Positions 34,369-42,706 of a DNA stretch of 64,000 nt are shown piece by piece (the stretch's first letter is position 1; each line of letters opens with the position of its first letter). The DNA comes from Microbacterium testaceum (GTDB lineage: Bacteria > Actinomycetota > Actinomycetes > Actinomycetales > Microbacteriaceae): the NCBI RefSeq assembly GCF_003075375.1, contig NZ_QDFT01000002.1, positions 62,001-126,000 of the forward strand. Reading direction: 5' to 3'. Made by a program: the position numbers and the translations under genes. A model generated the notes under the pieces. The model saw only the letters and a program-made list of their open reading frames with translations. It ran no database searches and had not been told where the DNA came from.

Positions 34369-35283
34369 ATGGAACTACGCCAATTGGAGCACTTCGTGGC
34401 GGTCGCCTCGGAGAAGCACTTCGGCAACGCCGCGCTCGACCTGCGCATGTCGCAATCCGGCCTCTCCGCCTCGATCCGCGCTCTGGAGTCCGAGCTCGGG
34501 GTCGGCCTGTTCGTCCGCAGTACGCGCCATGTCGCCCTGACCCCCGCGGGGGCCGCGCTGCTGCCCGAGGCGCAGGCGCTCCTCGCGGGAGCGGGGGCCG
34601 CCAAGGCCGCGGTGAACGCCGCCTCGGGCGAACTGGGCGGTGTCGTCCGCGTCGGCACCGAGTCGTGCCCCGGCGTGGTCAAGCTGGCGAACGAGCTCGC
34701 CGTGTTCCGCGAGCATCACCCCCGGGTCGAGATGCGCCTGCGGGTCGACGGTTCGGGCCCCCTGCTGACGCAGGTCGCGAACGGACGAGTGGATGCCGCG
34801 ATCGTGGTGCCCACCGAGGCTGCGCCGGCGTCCATCGAACTGTCGCCGCTCGGCCGCGAACCCCTCGTCGTGCTCAGTCACCGCTCGCGCCCCTTCGTGC
34901 AGCGCGGACACGTCGCCATCGACAACCTGGCCGACGAGACGTTCGTCGACTTCCAAGAGGGCGCGTCGTCGCGGGTGCTGACCGCTCGCGCGTTCGAGGA
35001 GAGGGGTCTGGCCTACCGCCCCGACCTCGAGGTCAACGACGTGCACACCCTGCTCGACCTCATCGACGTCAACCTCGGTATCGCGATCGTCCCGCAGGCG
35101 ATCGCCAGGAAACGCGCGGTCGATTTCGCCGCGACGCCGATCTCGCACCCCATGCCCGTGTGGGAGGTCTGCGTGGCCGTGCGCGTGGGCGCGAACCCGG
35201 CCACGCGCGCGCTGCGCGATCAGCTCCGCGCGCAGGCGGTCGGTGTGCCCGAGGCGGTCGAGGAGCTGACCCCGGTCGATTGA
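34369..35283 (+). CDS. LysR-family transcriptional regulator
   Basis: 304 aa, normal LysR length. The N-terminal helix-turn-helix begins MELRQLEHFVAVASEKHFGN and includes MSQSGLSASIRALESELGV (residues 27-45) and FVRSTRHVALTPAG. The substrate-binding domain starts near residue 88 (GGVVRVGTESCPGV). The effector is unknown. It lies 112 bp upstream of an aldo/keto reductase on the same strand, which may be a target. Confidence 0.92.
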   Translation: MELRQLEHFVAVASEKHFGNAALDLRMSQSGLSASIRALESELGVGLFVRSTRHVALTPAGAALLPEAQALLAGAGAAKAAVNAASGELGGVVRVGTESCPGVVKLANELAVFREHHPRVEMRLRVDGSGPLLTQVANGRVDAAIVVPTEAAPASIELSPLGREPLVVLSHRSRPFVQRGHVAIDNLADETFVDFQEGASSRVLTARAFEERGLAYRPDLEVNDVHTLLDLIDVNLGIAIVPQAIARKRAVDFAATPISHPMPVWEVCVAVRVGANPATRALRDQLRAQAVGVPEAVEELTPVD

Positions 35284-35395
35284 GCGATCCGCTCGATGAA
35301 TGCCTTCGTTCCGCCCTGTTGGACGCGGCCGCGAGCCGTCCTCCAGGGTGGGTGACGTGCGGCGCGGTGCCGCGCGAACACGGAGGAACACATTC

Positions 35396-36382
35396 ATGGA
35401 GAACCGCGGGATTCCCCGTCTCGGACGCGACGTCTCGGTCGTCGGCCTCGGAACCTGGCAGCTCGGAGCGGACTGGGGCGACGTCTCGACAGAGGACGCT
35501 CTGTCCGTCCTGGATGCCGCCTATGACAGCGGAGTGCGGCTGTTCGACACGGCCGACGCGTACGGTGACGGGTCCAGCGAGAAGGTCATCGGCGAGTTCG
35601 TGCAGTCGCGCGGCTACGACGACATCGTGGTGGCGACCAAGATCGGTCGCCGCGTCATGCCGCAGCGCGCCGACATCTACACCCTCGACAACTTCCGCGC
35701 ATGGGTCGACCGCTCGCGCGAGAACCTGCGGGTCGACACTCTCGACCTCGTGCAGCTGCACTGCCCGCCGACCTCGGTGTACGCCGATGACGAGGTCTTC
35801 GACGCTCTCGACACCCTCGTCGACGAGGGACGGATCGCCGCCTACGGCGTGAGTGTCGAGACCCGCGCCGAGGCCCTCGCCGCCATCGCTCGTCCGCGAC
35901 TGGCCACCGTCCAGTTGGTCTTCAACGCCTTCCGCCAGGGTCCGCTGACCGAAGTGCTGCCGGCGGCGTCCGCCGCGGGGGTCGGACTGATCGCCCGCGT
36001 CCCACTCGCGAGCGGATTGCTGTCGGGCAAGTACGACGAGAACACGACCTTCGCGGCCGACGACCACCGCACCTACAACCGGGACGGCAGCGCCTTCGAC
36101 ATCGGCGAGACCTTCGCGGGCGTCGACTTCGCGACGGGTCTCGAGGCCGTCCGTCGCCTGGCCCCGTTCGTGCCCGAGGGGGTGACGATGGCGCAGTTCG
36201 CGCTGCGCTGGGTCATCGATCAGGTGGGCATCAGCAGCGTCATCCCCGGTGCGCGCAACGCCGCCCAAGCGCACGCGAACGCCGAGGCCGCCGCTGCCGC
36301 TCCGCTGTCCGCCGAGGTGCAGGCCGACATCGCCGCCGTCTACGCCGAGCTCATCGCGCCGCAGATCGGCGACCGATGGTGA
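35396..36382 (+). CDS. Aldo/keto reductase
   Basis: 328 aa TIM-barrel oxidoreductase. The NADPH-dependent catalytic set is visible: Asp and Tyr in LFDTADAYGDG, Lys in VATKIGRR and His in VQLHCPP. The C-terminal SSVIPGARN is the cofactor-phosphate loop. It reduces aldehydes or ketones; the substrate is unknown. ATG 35396 has CGGAGGA upstream. It is a close paralogue of the gene at 62632-63624, sharing long blocks such as GLGTWQLGADWGDVS and RVPLASGLLSGKY. It overlaps the next gene by 7 bases. Confidence 0.93.
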   Translation: MENRGIPRLGRDVSVVGLGTWQLGADWGDVSTEDALSVLDAAYDSGVRLFDTADAYGDGSSEKVIGEFVQSRGYDDIVVATKIGRRVMPQRADIYTLDNFRAWVDRSRENLRVDTLDLVQLHCPPTSVYADDEVFDALDTLVDEGRIAAYGVSVETRAEALAAIARPRLATVQLVFNAFRQGPLTEVLPAASAAGVGLIARVPLASGLLSGKYDENTTFAADDHRTYNRDGSAFDIGETFAGVDFATGLEAVRRLAPFVPEGVTMAQFALRWVIDQVGISSVIPGARNAAQAHANAEAAAAAPLSAEVQADIAAVYAELIAPQIGDRW

Positions 36383-37014
36383 TCCAGGGTGCCGAGGTGG
36401 CGTCGACGTCGCCGAGCGGTCTGAACGTCCGCGTCGTCGTGCGTCGCCACCCCTACGGACACCTGCTCGACGCCGAGGCGTTCGCGCAGCTGCTGTGGGA
36501 GCTCGGCGCGCACCGCGCGGAGAGCATCCGGGCGCATCACGCGCTCGACGCGGCGGAGGCGCCGCGCGGCGTCTACCCGCGGGACTGCCTGGCCATGATC
36601 GTGATGGATCCGACGGTGGGCCCGTGGGTCGACAACGTCGACGCGGTCATGGCCGCGATCGTGATCGGCGAGGGCGACTACTTCCTGCCGAACGCGGCCG
36701 CGAAGGCCGGAGGACATCGCCGCGTGGGCTACGACTACGGCGAGGCGTACATCACCGATCCCCACCTGGTGGCCCACGGCGGTTTCCGCCACGGTCACTC
36801 CGCCCGCATCCGGGGGGTCGTGGTGGGGGCGAGTGCGCTTAACCCCGACCAGGACCTGTACGAGTCCGCGCAGCTCGCCGCGCAGTTCGTCGCCCGCATC
36901 GGCGACCTGCACGACGACTGGACGCAGCGCGCCGGCTTCGGGGAGTGGTTGTCGGAAGGCGACGTCCCCGACGCCGAGACGCGGGCCATGGCGCGGTTCG
37001 CGCAGCGGCTGTAG
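36376..37014 (+). CDS. Hypothetical protein, overlaps the aldo/keto reductase
   Basis: 212 aa; I do not recognise a family. No membrane helix or signal peptide is evident. It is rich in His, Asp and aromatic residues, with clusters such as RRHPYGHLLDAE, RAHHALDAAE and AHGGFRHGHSAR that could bind metal, but no known motif is present. The start overlaps the end of the aldo/keto reductase by 7 bases, so the two are probably translated together. Its stop is followed by a strong hairpin. Confidence 0.7.
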   Translation: MVIQGAEVASTSPSGLNVRVVVRRHPYGHLLDAEAFAQLLWELGAHRAESIRAHHALDAAEAPRGVYPRDCLAMIVMDPTVGPWVDNVDAVMAAIVIGEGDYFLPNAAAKAGGHRRVGYDYGEAYITDPHLVAHGGFRHGHSARIRGVVVGASALNPDQDLYESAQLAAQFVARIGDLHDDWTQRAGFGEWLSEGDVPDAETRAMARFAQRL

Positions 37015-37028
37015 CGATCTCCCCCAGC

Positions 37029-37103
37029 GCGGACCTTCTCCCCGTCTCGGTGCCCTCCCCCGGCTCCCCCAGCCGTGGCGGGGAGGAGGTCCGCTTCTTC
37101 TCG
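37029..37103. terminator. Long hairpin between convergent genes
   Basis: Sixteen-base arms at 37029-37044 and 37079-37094 (GCGGACCTTCTCCCCG against CGGGGAGGAGGTCCGC) with one mismatch and a 34-base loop, followed by TTCTTCTCG. It probably ends transcription from the plus-strand pair and perhaps the copZ-like gene from the other side. Confidence 0.6.
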
Positions 37104-37170
37104 ACCCCGTCCTCGCCGCGAGAGGCGCGGTGGCACCGGATACACGTCGACGCGGAGCGGGTCGGTGCGA

Positions 37171-37512
37171 TCACGGTGCGAGCGTGTAGCCCGCCTCGTC
37201 GATGGCGGCGGCGATGGCGTCGTCGTCCGCGGGGCGGTTCGTGGCCACGCGAACGGTCGAGACGGCTCCTTCGCGCAGGTCGACGTCGAGCACCTCGACG
37301 CCGTCGACGGCGTTGAGCTCCTGCGTGACCGCGCTCACGCAGTGGGCGCACGTCATCCCCTCGACGCGGAGCTCTCGGGTGGTCGCCGACGACGTGCCGG
37401 CCGAGGTCGTCGCGGCGGCGCCACCGCCGTGCCCGCAGCCGCACGCGTCGCCGCATCCCCCGCTCCGGGGGGTGGATGCCGTGAGGCCGAGGTCGATGCG
37501 CTGTTCGGTCAT
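37171..37512 (-). CDS. Heavy-metal-associated (CopZ-like) protein with Cys/His-rich N-terminus
   Basis: 113 aa. The C-terminal HMA domain (about residues 46-113) has the metal-binding loop GMTCAHC and a ferredoxin-like fold pattern, as in CopZ copper chaperones. The first 30 residues add a second cluster, GGCGDACGCGHGGG, not part of the usual ~68-aa chaperone. It is 9 bases downstream of csoR in one operon, so copper-induced expression is likely. No copper-export ATPase gene lies in the window. Confidence 0.88.
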   Translation of the reverse strand: MTEQRIDLGLTASTPRSGGCGDACGCGHGGGAAATTSAGTSSATTRELRVEGMTCAHCVSAVTQELNAVDGVEVLDVDLREGAVSTVRVATNRPADDDAIAAAIDEAGYTLAP

Positions 37513-37521
37513 GGGGTCTCC

Positions 37522-37803
37522 TCAGGATCGGACCAGGCGCGCGATGGCCTGGTTGGCTTCTTTGAGCTTCTCTTCGGCGACGGGGCCGCCCTGCGCGGCC
37601 GCTTCGGCGACGCAGTGGGAGAGGTGGTCGTCGAGCAGCGACAGGGCGACGTTCTCGAGAGCCTTCGTCACAGCGGACACCTGGGTGAGGATGTCGATGC
37701 AGTACTGGTCGTCGTCGACCATGCGGGCGATGCCGCGCACCTGTCCCTCGGCGCGGCGCAGGCGCTTGAGAAGGTCCTCCTTGTGGCCCTCGTATCCGTG
37801 CAT
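37522..37803 (-). CDS. csoR: Copper-sensing repressor, CsoR family
   Basis: 93 aa DUF156/CsoR protein. The family start LLKRLRRAEGQVRGIARM is visible near residues 11-28. The Cu(I) ligands fit Cys in DQYCIDIL and His/Cys in DDHLSHCVAE. Apo-CsoR binds GC-rich palindromes and leaves DNA on Cu(I) binding. ATG 37803 is preceded by TATGCT and 6 bases, so the transcript may be leaderless; a CsoR-type palindrome overlaps that -10 box. Longer frames upstream are shadows. Confidence 0.9.
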   Translation of the reverse strand: MHGYEGHKEDLLKRLRRAEGQVRGIARMVDDDQYCIDILTQVSAVTKALENVALSLLDDHLSHCVAEAAAQGGPVAEEKLKEANQAIARLVRS

Positions 37804-37811
37804 CCCGTCAG

Positions 37812-37830
37812 CATACCCCCATGGGGTATG
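37812..37830. promoter_or_regulatory. Putative CsoR operator
   Basis: CATACCCC-CAT-GGGGTATG: 8-bp perfect arms around 3 bases, the C/G-run palindrome typical of CsoR sites. It overlaps TATGCT (37810-37815, minus strand), the -10 box of csoR, which fits autoregulation. Confidence 0.7.
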
Positions 37831-38033
37831 CCTAGCACCGTCTCGCGAGGTGTCAACCCCCTCGGCTCCGGCCGGTTCATGACGGATCGTCGAACCATCA
37901 GGAGGTCGACATGCTCTTTCGTCGTACCGGTGGTGGTCGGCGATGACCACCGAACCTTTCCCCACCGGACCACACCGCCCCGTGCGCATCCCGCACCTGC
38001 CCCCGTTGCGCTCGCAGCGGCGAGAATCGAAGG

Positions 38034-38396
38034 ATGACGCGAACACTGGCGCATCTGCCGGGCGCCGCCCGGAGACTGTGTCTCAGCCGAAGAAACGGCG
38101 AGATCTGCACGCGTGAGGACGGTCACCGCGGTCTGCATCATCGCACCGGGGGACGACTGCTGTGGAGCGATCTGCAGGCCGACCCGCCCTCGTGCGCCGG
38201 GGCGGGCACGCCGGCGGCTCCGGCCCCCGCCCTGCCGGACGGGTTCCCGCACGGACGGGCGGTGTGCCCGGTGTGCTGGGCGTTCGTGACGCTCGACGAG
38301 AACGACGCGCTGTCGGCGCACGACTCGTGGCGGGGCGACGAGTCGCGCGCCGAAGCAGATCAGCGTCGCGAGTGGTTCAACGCGTACGGATGGTGA
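38034..38396 (+). CDS. Hypothetical protein with CxxC
   Basis: 120 aa; no family recognised. It has an early Cys-rich stretch (LCLSRRNGEICTREDGHRG) and a late CPVC, together with several His, which might form a zinc site. The start ATG 38034 has GAAGG just upstream, but the spacing is short. The final 20 bases overlap the end of the convergent ABC ATPase gene. Moderate confidence that it is real: its composition is less biased than the surrounding shadow frames. Confidence 0.6.
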   Translation: MTRTLAHLPGAARRLCLSRRNGEICTREDGHRGLHHRTGGRLLWSDLQADPPSCAGAGTPAAPAPALPDGFPHGRAVCPVCWAFVTLDENDALSAHDSWRGDESRAEADQRREWFNAYGW

Positions 38397-39072
38397 GCAG
38401 CGACGCCCGCCCGTCGACCACCTCGACGATCTCGTCGAGAGCGTCGCGGTGCACGAGGTCGTGCGTGACCAGCAGCGTCGCGGTCCCGCGCTCGCGGGTC
38501 AGCCGCGCGATCAGGGCCATGATCTCGGCGCCGCGGGCGGTGTCCAGGGCACTCGTGGGCTCGTCGACCAGCAGCACGCGCGGGTCGTGGACGAGGGCGC
38601 GCGCGATCGCCACGCGCTGACGCTGGCCGCCCGACAGCTGCGCCGGACGTCGGTCGCCGATGTCGGCGAGGCCCACGGCATCCAGCAGGTCGTCCACGCG
38701 GGAGCGCACGGTCGCGCGACGCTCGCGCCCGCCCCGACCGCCGAGCTCCGCCATGACCCGCAACTGCTCCCGCGTCGTCAGGGCGGGGAGCAGCTGCGGC
38801 TGCTGGAAGACGATGCCGAGGCTCTCGCGGCGCAGCCGGGTGGCCTCGGCGCGGCTGAGGCCGGTCGTCTCGGTGCCGGCGACCACCACCCGCCCCGAGT
38901 CGGGTCGCACGAGCGTCGCCGCCACCGCTAGCAGGCTCGATTTGCCCGAGCCGGACGGGCCGGTGATGCCGGTCAGGACGCCGGGGCGACCCTCGAGGGT
39001 GACGTGGTCGATGGCGGTGACGCGGGCGTCCCCGTCGGGGTAGGTCAGGGTGACGTCGTCGAGAAGGATCAT
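38377..39072 (-). CDS. ABC transporter ATP-binding protein (LolD/MacB type)
   Basis: 231 aa. Walker A GPSGSGKSS near residue 39, Q-loop IVFQQPQLLP, signature LSGGQRQRVAIARAL, Walker B VLLVDEPTSALD and H-loop LLVTHD are all present. It matches ATPases that pair with FtsX-like permeases, used for export of lipids, peptides or drugs. The start overlaps the permease stop (ATGA), forming a two-gene operon divergent from a two-component system. Its last codons overlap the convergent hypothetical gene. Confidence 0.92.
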   Translation of the reverse strand: MILLDDVTLTYPDGDARVTAIDHVTLEGRPGVLTGITGPSGSGKSSLLAVAATLVRPDSGRVVVAGTETTGLSRAEATRLRRESLGIVFQQPQLLPALTTREQLRVMAELGGRGGRERRATVRSRVDDLLDAVGLADIGDRRPAQLSGGQRQRVAIARALVHDPRVLLVDEPTSALDTARGAEIMALIARLTRERGTATLLVTHDLVHRDALDEIVEVVDGRASLLTIRTR

Positions 39073-40130
39073 CGGGTGCTCCCCAGAGCGGTGAGAGGGT
39101 CGGACGAGGTGACGATGCGCAGCGACACGGCGGCCCCGGCGAGGCCGAGGACGATCAGCGCGAGGGCGGGCGCGAGGGTGGTCAGCGGACTCAGGAGGAA
39201 CGGCAGGGCGTTGCCCGCGAGCGCGCCGAGCGCGGTGGTCAGCGCGATGCCGACGCCGACGCCCACGACCAGCACGACGAGCGCTTGACCGATCGCGTCG
39301 CGCACCAGCGCCGGGGTGCTCGCACCCAGCGCCTTGAGCACGGCGACGTCCGCGGAGCGCTGCATCGTCCACACCGTGAAGAACGCGCCGACGACGAGCG
39401 CCGAGACGCCGAAGAGCATCGCGATCATCAACGCGAGCGAGCCGATCTCGGATCGGAACGTCGGCAGGGCGGTCAGGCTCGACAAGGGAGGGGATGCCAC
39501 CGTCCCCGTGCCCGCGGCGATCTCGTCCCACGCCGGGGTGCCGTCGACCGCGAGCACCGTCGCCGCTCCCGTCCCGCCCAGCCGCTGGTCGAGCGCCCTC
39601 CACGCCGCCGAGGTCATCGACACCACCGGTGTGTGGCTGTACGACAGGTCGTCGGCGATCCCGGCGACGCGGAAGCTCTGCCCGGCGATCGTCACCTCGT
39701 CGCCCGCAGCCGCGCCCAGGGCCGTGGCCGCGCCAGATGACAGGTCGACGTCGCCGTCATGGGTCGGGGCGGGGAACGTCGTGCCGGGATCGAGCCCGAA
39801 CAGCGCCACCCCGCCCGAGCCGTCCGGGCCCTCGGCGCGGGTCTGCACGATGCCCACGGCCGTGACCGCGTCGACCCCCGGCGCCGTGCGCCAGGCCGCG
39901 ACCGTGTCGTCGTCGATGGCCGAGTCCGCGAACGTGGCGGCGGCGTCGCCCACGGGGTGCAGGACGAGCCGGTCACCGGGGAGCGCGAGGACGGCCGAGA
40001 CGTTCTGCGCGGCGAGGCCGCCGGTCAGACCCGAGAGGAATCCGACGAGCAGGGTGATGAGGGCGACGACCGCCCCGATGAGGGCGAATCGCCCGCGGGC
40101 GAACCGCAGATCGCGCCATGCGACGTACAC
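39069..40130 (-). CDS. FtsX-like ABC transporter permease
   Basis: 353 aa with four membrane helices: one at the N-terminus (about residues 16-40), then a ~190-residue extracellular MacB-like domain, then three clustered helices in the C-terminal FtsX domain. The ADVAVLKALGAST segment is a typical FtsX coupling motif. GTG 40130 has AGGAGG upstream. It works with the ATPase encoded just downstream. Divergent from the kinase/regulator pair at 40277, a common arrangement for antimicrobial-responsive exporters. Confidence 0.9.
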   Translation of the reverse strand: MYVAWRDLRFARGRFALIGAVVALITLLVGFLSGLTGGLAAQNVSAVLALPGDRLVLHPVGDAAATFADSAIDDDTVAAWRTAPGVDAVTAVGIVQTRAEGPDGSGGVALFGLDPGTTFPAPTHDGDVDLSSGAATALGAAAGDEVTIAGQSFRVAGIADDLSYSHTPVVSMTSAAWRALDQRLGGTGAATVLAVDGTPAWDEIAAGTGTVASPPLSSLTALPTFRSEIGSLALMIAMLFGVSALVVGAFFTVWTMQRSADVAVLKALGASTPALVRDAIGQALVVLVVGVGVGIALTTALGALAGNALPFLLSPLTTLAPALALIVLGLAGAAVSLRIVTSSDPLTALGSTR

Positions 40131-40276
40131 GTCGCCTCCTTCCGCCGGCGGATCTCACCGGCACTCCTCCAGCGTCGTCGCGAGCCTGCGCCGGGGCATC
40201 GGGGCAAGGGACGAACTCGGTCTCCACCTTTCGGATGATCCGGTGGCGCCGTGGCATCCGTACTGTGGAGGGCGAC

Positions 40277-41440
40277 ATGCCGCACCGCACCCTCGCCCCC
40301 GTCTTCGCGGGCCTGCGCCTGGGCCTGCACGTCCTGTTCGGCGGGCTGCTGGCGCTGGTCGTCGTGCGCGTCCTGCTCACCGACGGTTCGCCGGTCGCGC
40401 TCGCCCTCAGCGGGGTGCTGGGGCTCGTCTACCTGTGCGGGATCGCCGTCGCCCGACGGCGGAGCCGGGTGCTCGCCGTGGCGTGGGTCGCCGTGCTGAC
40501 CCTTTTGTGGGCATCGCTGGTGTGGCTGGTGCCCGAGGCGGCGTATCTCGTCTTCCCCCTGTTCTTCCTGTACCTGCACGTGCTTCCCCGGGTCGCGGGC
40601 CCGCTCGCCGTCGTCGCGACCACCGCGGTGACGATCGTCGCCTTCGCGGTGCACGGCGGGCTGACCGTCGGGGGAGTCGTAGGACCCATCGTGGGCGCCG
40701 GCGTGGCCCTGCTCATCGGTCTGGGCTACTCGGCCCTCGAGCGCCGCGCGGCCGAGCGCGAGGCCCTCATGGCCGAGCTGATCGCCACGCGCGACCGCCT
40801 GGCCGCGGCCGAGCGCGAGCAGGGCGTCCTGGCCGAGCGGTCGCGCCTCGCGCGCGAGATCCACGACACCGTCGCGCAGGGACTGTCCAGCATCCAGATG
40901 CTGCTGCACGCGGCGGAGCGGGCGGATGCCGACGGCCCCGGCCTCGACTACGTGCGGCTCGCGCGCCGGACGGCGGCGGACGGTCTCGCCGAGACGCGCC
41001 GGTTCATCCGCGAGCTCGCCCCGCCGAGCCTGGACAGCGGACTGGGCTCCGCCCTCACCCGGCTCGCCGCCGAGCGCGCCACGAGCGAGGGCATGGACGT
41101 CGACGTCGTGATCGACGATGACGTGGTCCTGCCGATGGACGCGCAGACGGCGCTGCTGCGCATCGCGCAGGGGGCGCTCGCGAACGTCGCGCAGCACGCG
41201 CGCGCGGACCGGGTCGGCATCCGTCTGACCCGGAACGAGCGGACGGTGCGGCTGCGGATCGCCGACGACGGCGTGGGCTTCGACCCGGCGGACCTCGAGG
41301 GCTCGGCATCCCCGACGGATTCCTTCGGTCTGCGCGCGATGCGCGAGCGGGTGGACCAGCTCGACGGCCGGCTCGACGTCGTCAGCGCCCCGGGACGGGG
41401 GACGGTCGTCTCGGTGACCCTGCCGGTGGGGCCGTCGTGA
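40277..41440 (+). CDS. Sensor histidine kinase (HisKA_3/DesK-like)
   Basis: 387 aa. Five or more membrane helices occupy residues about 12-155, followed by a coiled coil (155-190). The phospho-acceptor His is at about 196 in LAREIHDTVAQGLSSIQ. The ATPase domain has an N box (ANVAQHA), G1 (ADDGVGFD) and FGLRAMRERV. With no large extracellular domain, the membrane part is probably the sensor. ATG 40277 follows TGGAGGG. It is coupled to the response regulator by a GTGA overlap. Confidence 0.93.
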   Translation: MPHRTLAPVFAGLRLGLHVLFGGLLALVVVRVLLTDGSPVALALSGVLGLVYLCGIAVARRRSRVLAVAWVAVLTLLWASLVWLVPEAAYLVFPLFFLYLHVLPRVAGPLAVVATTAVTIVAFAVHGGLTVGGVVGPIVGAGVALLIGLGYSALERRAAEREALMAELIATRDRLAAAEREQGVLAERSRLAREIHDTVAQGLSSIQMLLHAAERADADGPGLDYVRLARRTAADGLAETRRFIRELAPPSLDSGLGSALTRLAAERATSEGMDVDVVIDDDVVLPMDAQTALLRIAQGALANVAQHARADRVGIRLTRNERTVRLRIADDGVGFDPADLEGSASPTDSFGLRAMRERVDQLDGRLDVVSAPGRGTVVSVTLPVGPS

Positions 41441-42057
41441 TCCGGGTGGTGATCGCCGACGACCACCCCGTCGTGCGCGCGGGGGTGCGGGCGCTGCTCG
41501 ACGCCGAGGACGACATCGTCGTGGTGGGCGAGGCGGCGACCCCCGACGAGGCCGTCGCCCTGGCCGAGACCCACGCGCCCGAGCTGGTGCTCATGGACCT
41601 GCAGTTCGGCGACCGCGCATCGGGAACCGAGGCGACGCGTCGCGTGCGCGCGCTCGCGGCGCCGCCCTACGTCCTCGTGCTGACGAACTACGACACCGAC
41701 GGCGACATCCTGGGAGCCGTCGAAGCGGGAGCCAGCGGGTACCTGCTCAAAGACGCGCCGCCCGACGAGCTGCTCGCGGGCGTCCGCGCGGCGGCGGCGG
41801 GGCAGAGCGCCCTGGCCCCGGCCATCGCGGGGCGCCTGCTCGCCCGACTGCGCGAACCGCGCGTCACGCTCTCGGCGCGCGAGATCGAGGTGCTCCAGCT
41901 CGTGTCGCGCGGGGCGTCCAACGCCGAGGTCGCGGCCCGTCTGCACATCACCGACGCCACGGTGAAGTCGCACCTCGCGCACGTGTTCTCGAAGCTCGGG
42001 GTGACCTCGCGCACCGCCGCCGTCGCGAGCGCACGGGGTCTCGGCATCCTGCGCTGA
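41437..42057 (+). CDS. LuxR/NarL-family response regulator
   Basis: 206 aa. Receiver domain with DD at residues 8-9, phospho-acceptor Asp 54 in LVLMDLQFG and the conserved Lys in YLLKDAP. The C-terminal LuxR helix-turn-helix reads LSAREIEVLQLVSRG and SNAEVAARL, then TVKSHLAHVFSKLGV. GTG 41437 overlaps the kinase stop. Likely controls the divergent ABC exporter. Confidence 0.94.
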   Translation: MIRVVIADDHPVVRAGVRALLDAEDDIVVVGEAATPDEAVALAETHAPELVLMDLQFGDRASGTEATRRVRALAAPPYVLVLTNYDTDGDILGAVEAGASGYLLKDAPPDELLAGVRAAAAGQSALAPAIAGRLLARLREPRVTLSAREIEVLQLVSRGASNAEVAARLHITDATVKSHLAHVFSKLGVTSRTAAVASARGLGILR

Positions 42058-42106
42058 TCCGGTCGACGGCGCTCTTGCGCCGAGGAGCCGCCCGTACGAT
42101 GGGGGG

Positions 42107-42625
42107 ATGATCCGGGTGCGCGTGGTCGGTGTCGCCCTCGATCCGGCCCAGCAGCACGTCATCCTGCTCTCGCCCGCGGATCCCCTCGCCGACGGGGAAC
42201 GCGTCCTCCCGGTCTGGATCGGGGCGCAAGAGGCGATGTCGATCCTCGTCGCGATCGAGGGCACGGGCAGCCCCCGCCCCCTCGCGCACGACCTGATGAC
42301 GGCGATGCTGGGTGAGCTGTCGGCATCCGTGTCCCGGGTCGAGATCACCCACCTCGACGAGGGGACCTTCCACGCGCGGGTGGTGCTCGACACGCCCGCG
42401 GGACCGCGGACCTTCGACGCGCGGCCCTCGGACGCGATCGCCCTCGGCGCGCGCGTCGACGCCCCGCTGTGGGTCGCCGAGACGGTGTTCGCCGAGGCGG
42501 GCGTCCCGCGCGACGCGGTCGAGCTCGACGGCGAGGAGCCCGACACCGGCCGCGGCGACGAGGAGCGGGTCGCGGAGTTCCGGCGATTTCTCGACGACGT
42601 CGATCCGGACGACTTCCAGGGCTGA
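42107..42625 (+). CDS. Bifunctional nuclease (BFN/DUF151) family protein
   Basis: 172 aa. The DUF151 domain (about residues 1-135) shows LPVWIGAQEAMSILVAIEG, PRPLAHDLM and RPSDAIALGARVDAPLWVAE, the typical core. The C-terminal ~35 residues are acidic, as in other actinobacterial members. Plant homologues have DNase/RNase activity; the bacterial role is unclear. TACGAT lies 6 bases before ATG 42107, separated by six G that could also serve as a Shine-Dalgarno. Confidence 0.9.
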   Translation: MIRVRVVGVALDPAQQHVILLSPADPLADGERVLPVWIGAQEAMSILVAIEGTGSPRPLAHDLMTAMLGELSASVSRVEITHLDEGTFHARVVLDTPAGPRTFDARPSDAIALGARVDAPLWVAETVFAEAGVPRDAVELDGEEPDTGRGDEERVAEFRRFLDDVDPDDFQG

Positions 42626-42706
42626 CGGGCCGCCACGTCCCGCGCGCTCCTAGACTCGCCAGGGGGCCGCGCGTCGCGGCCGTCACCCACGACGAACGGG
42701 GAACTG

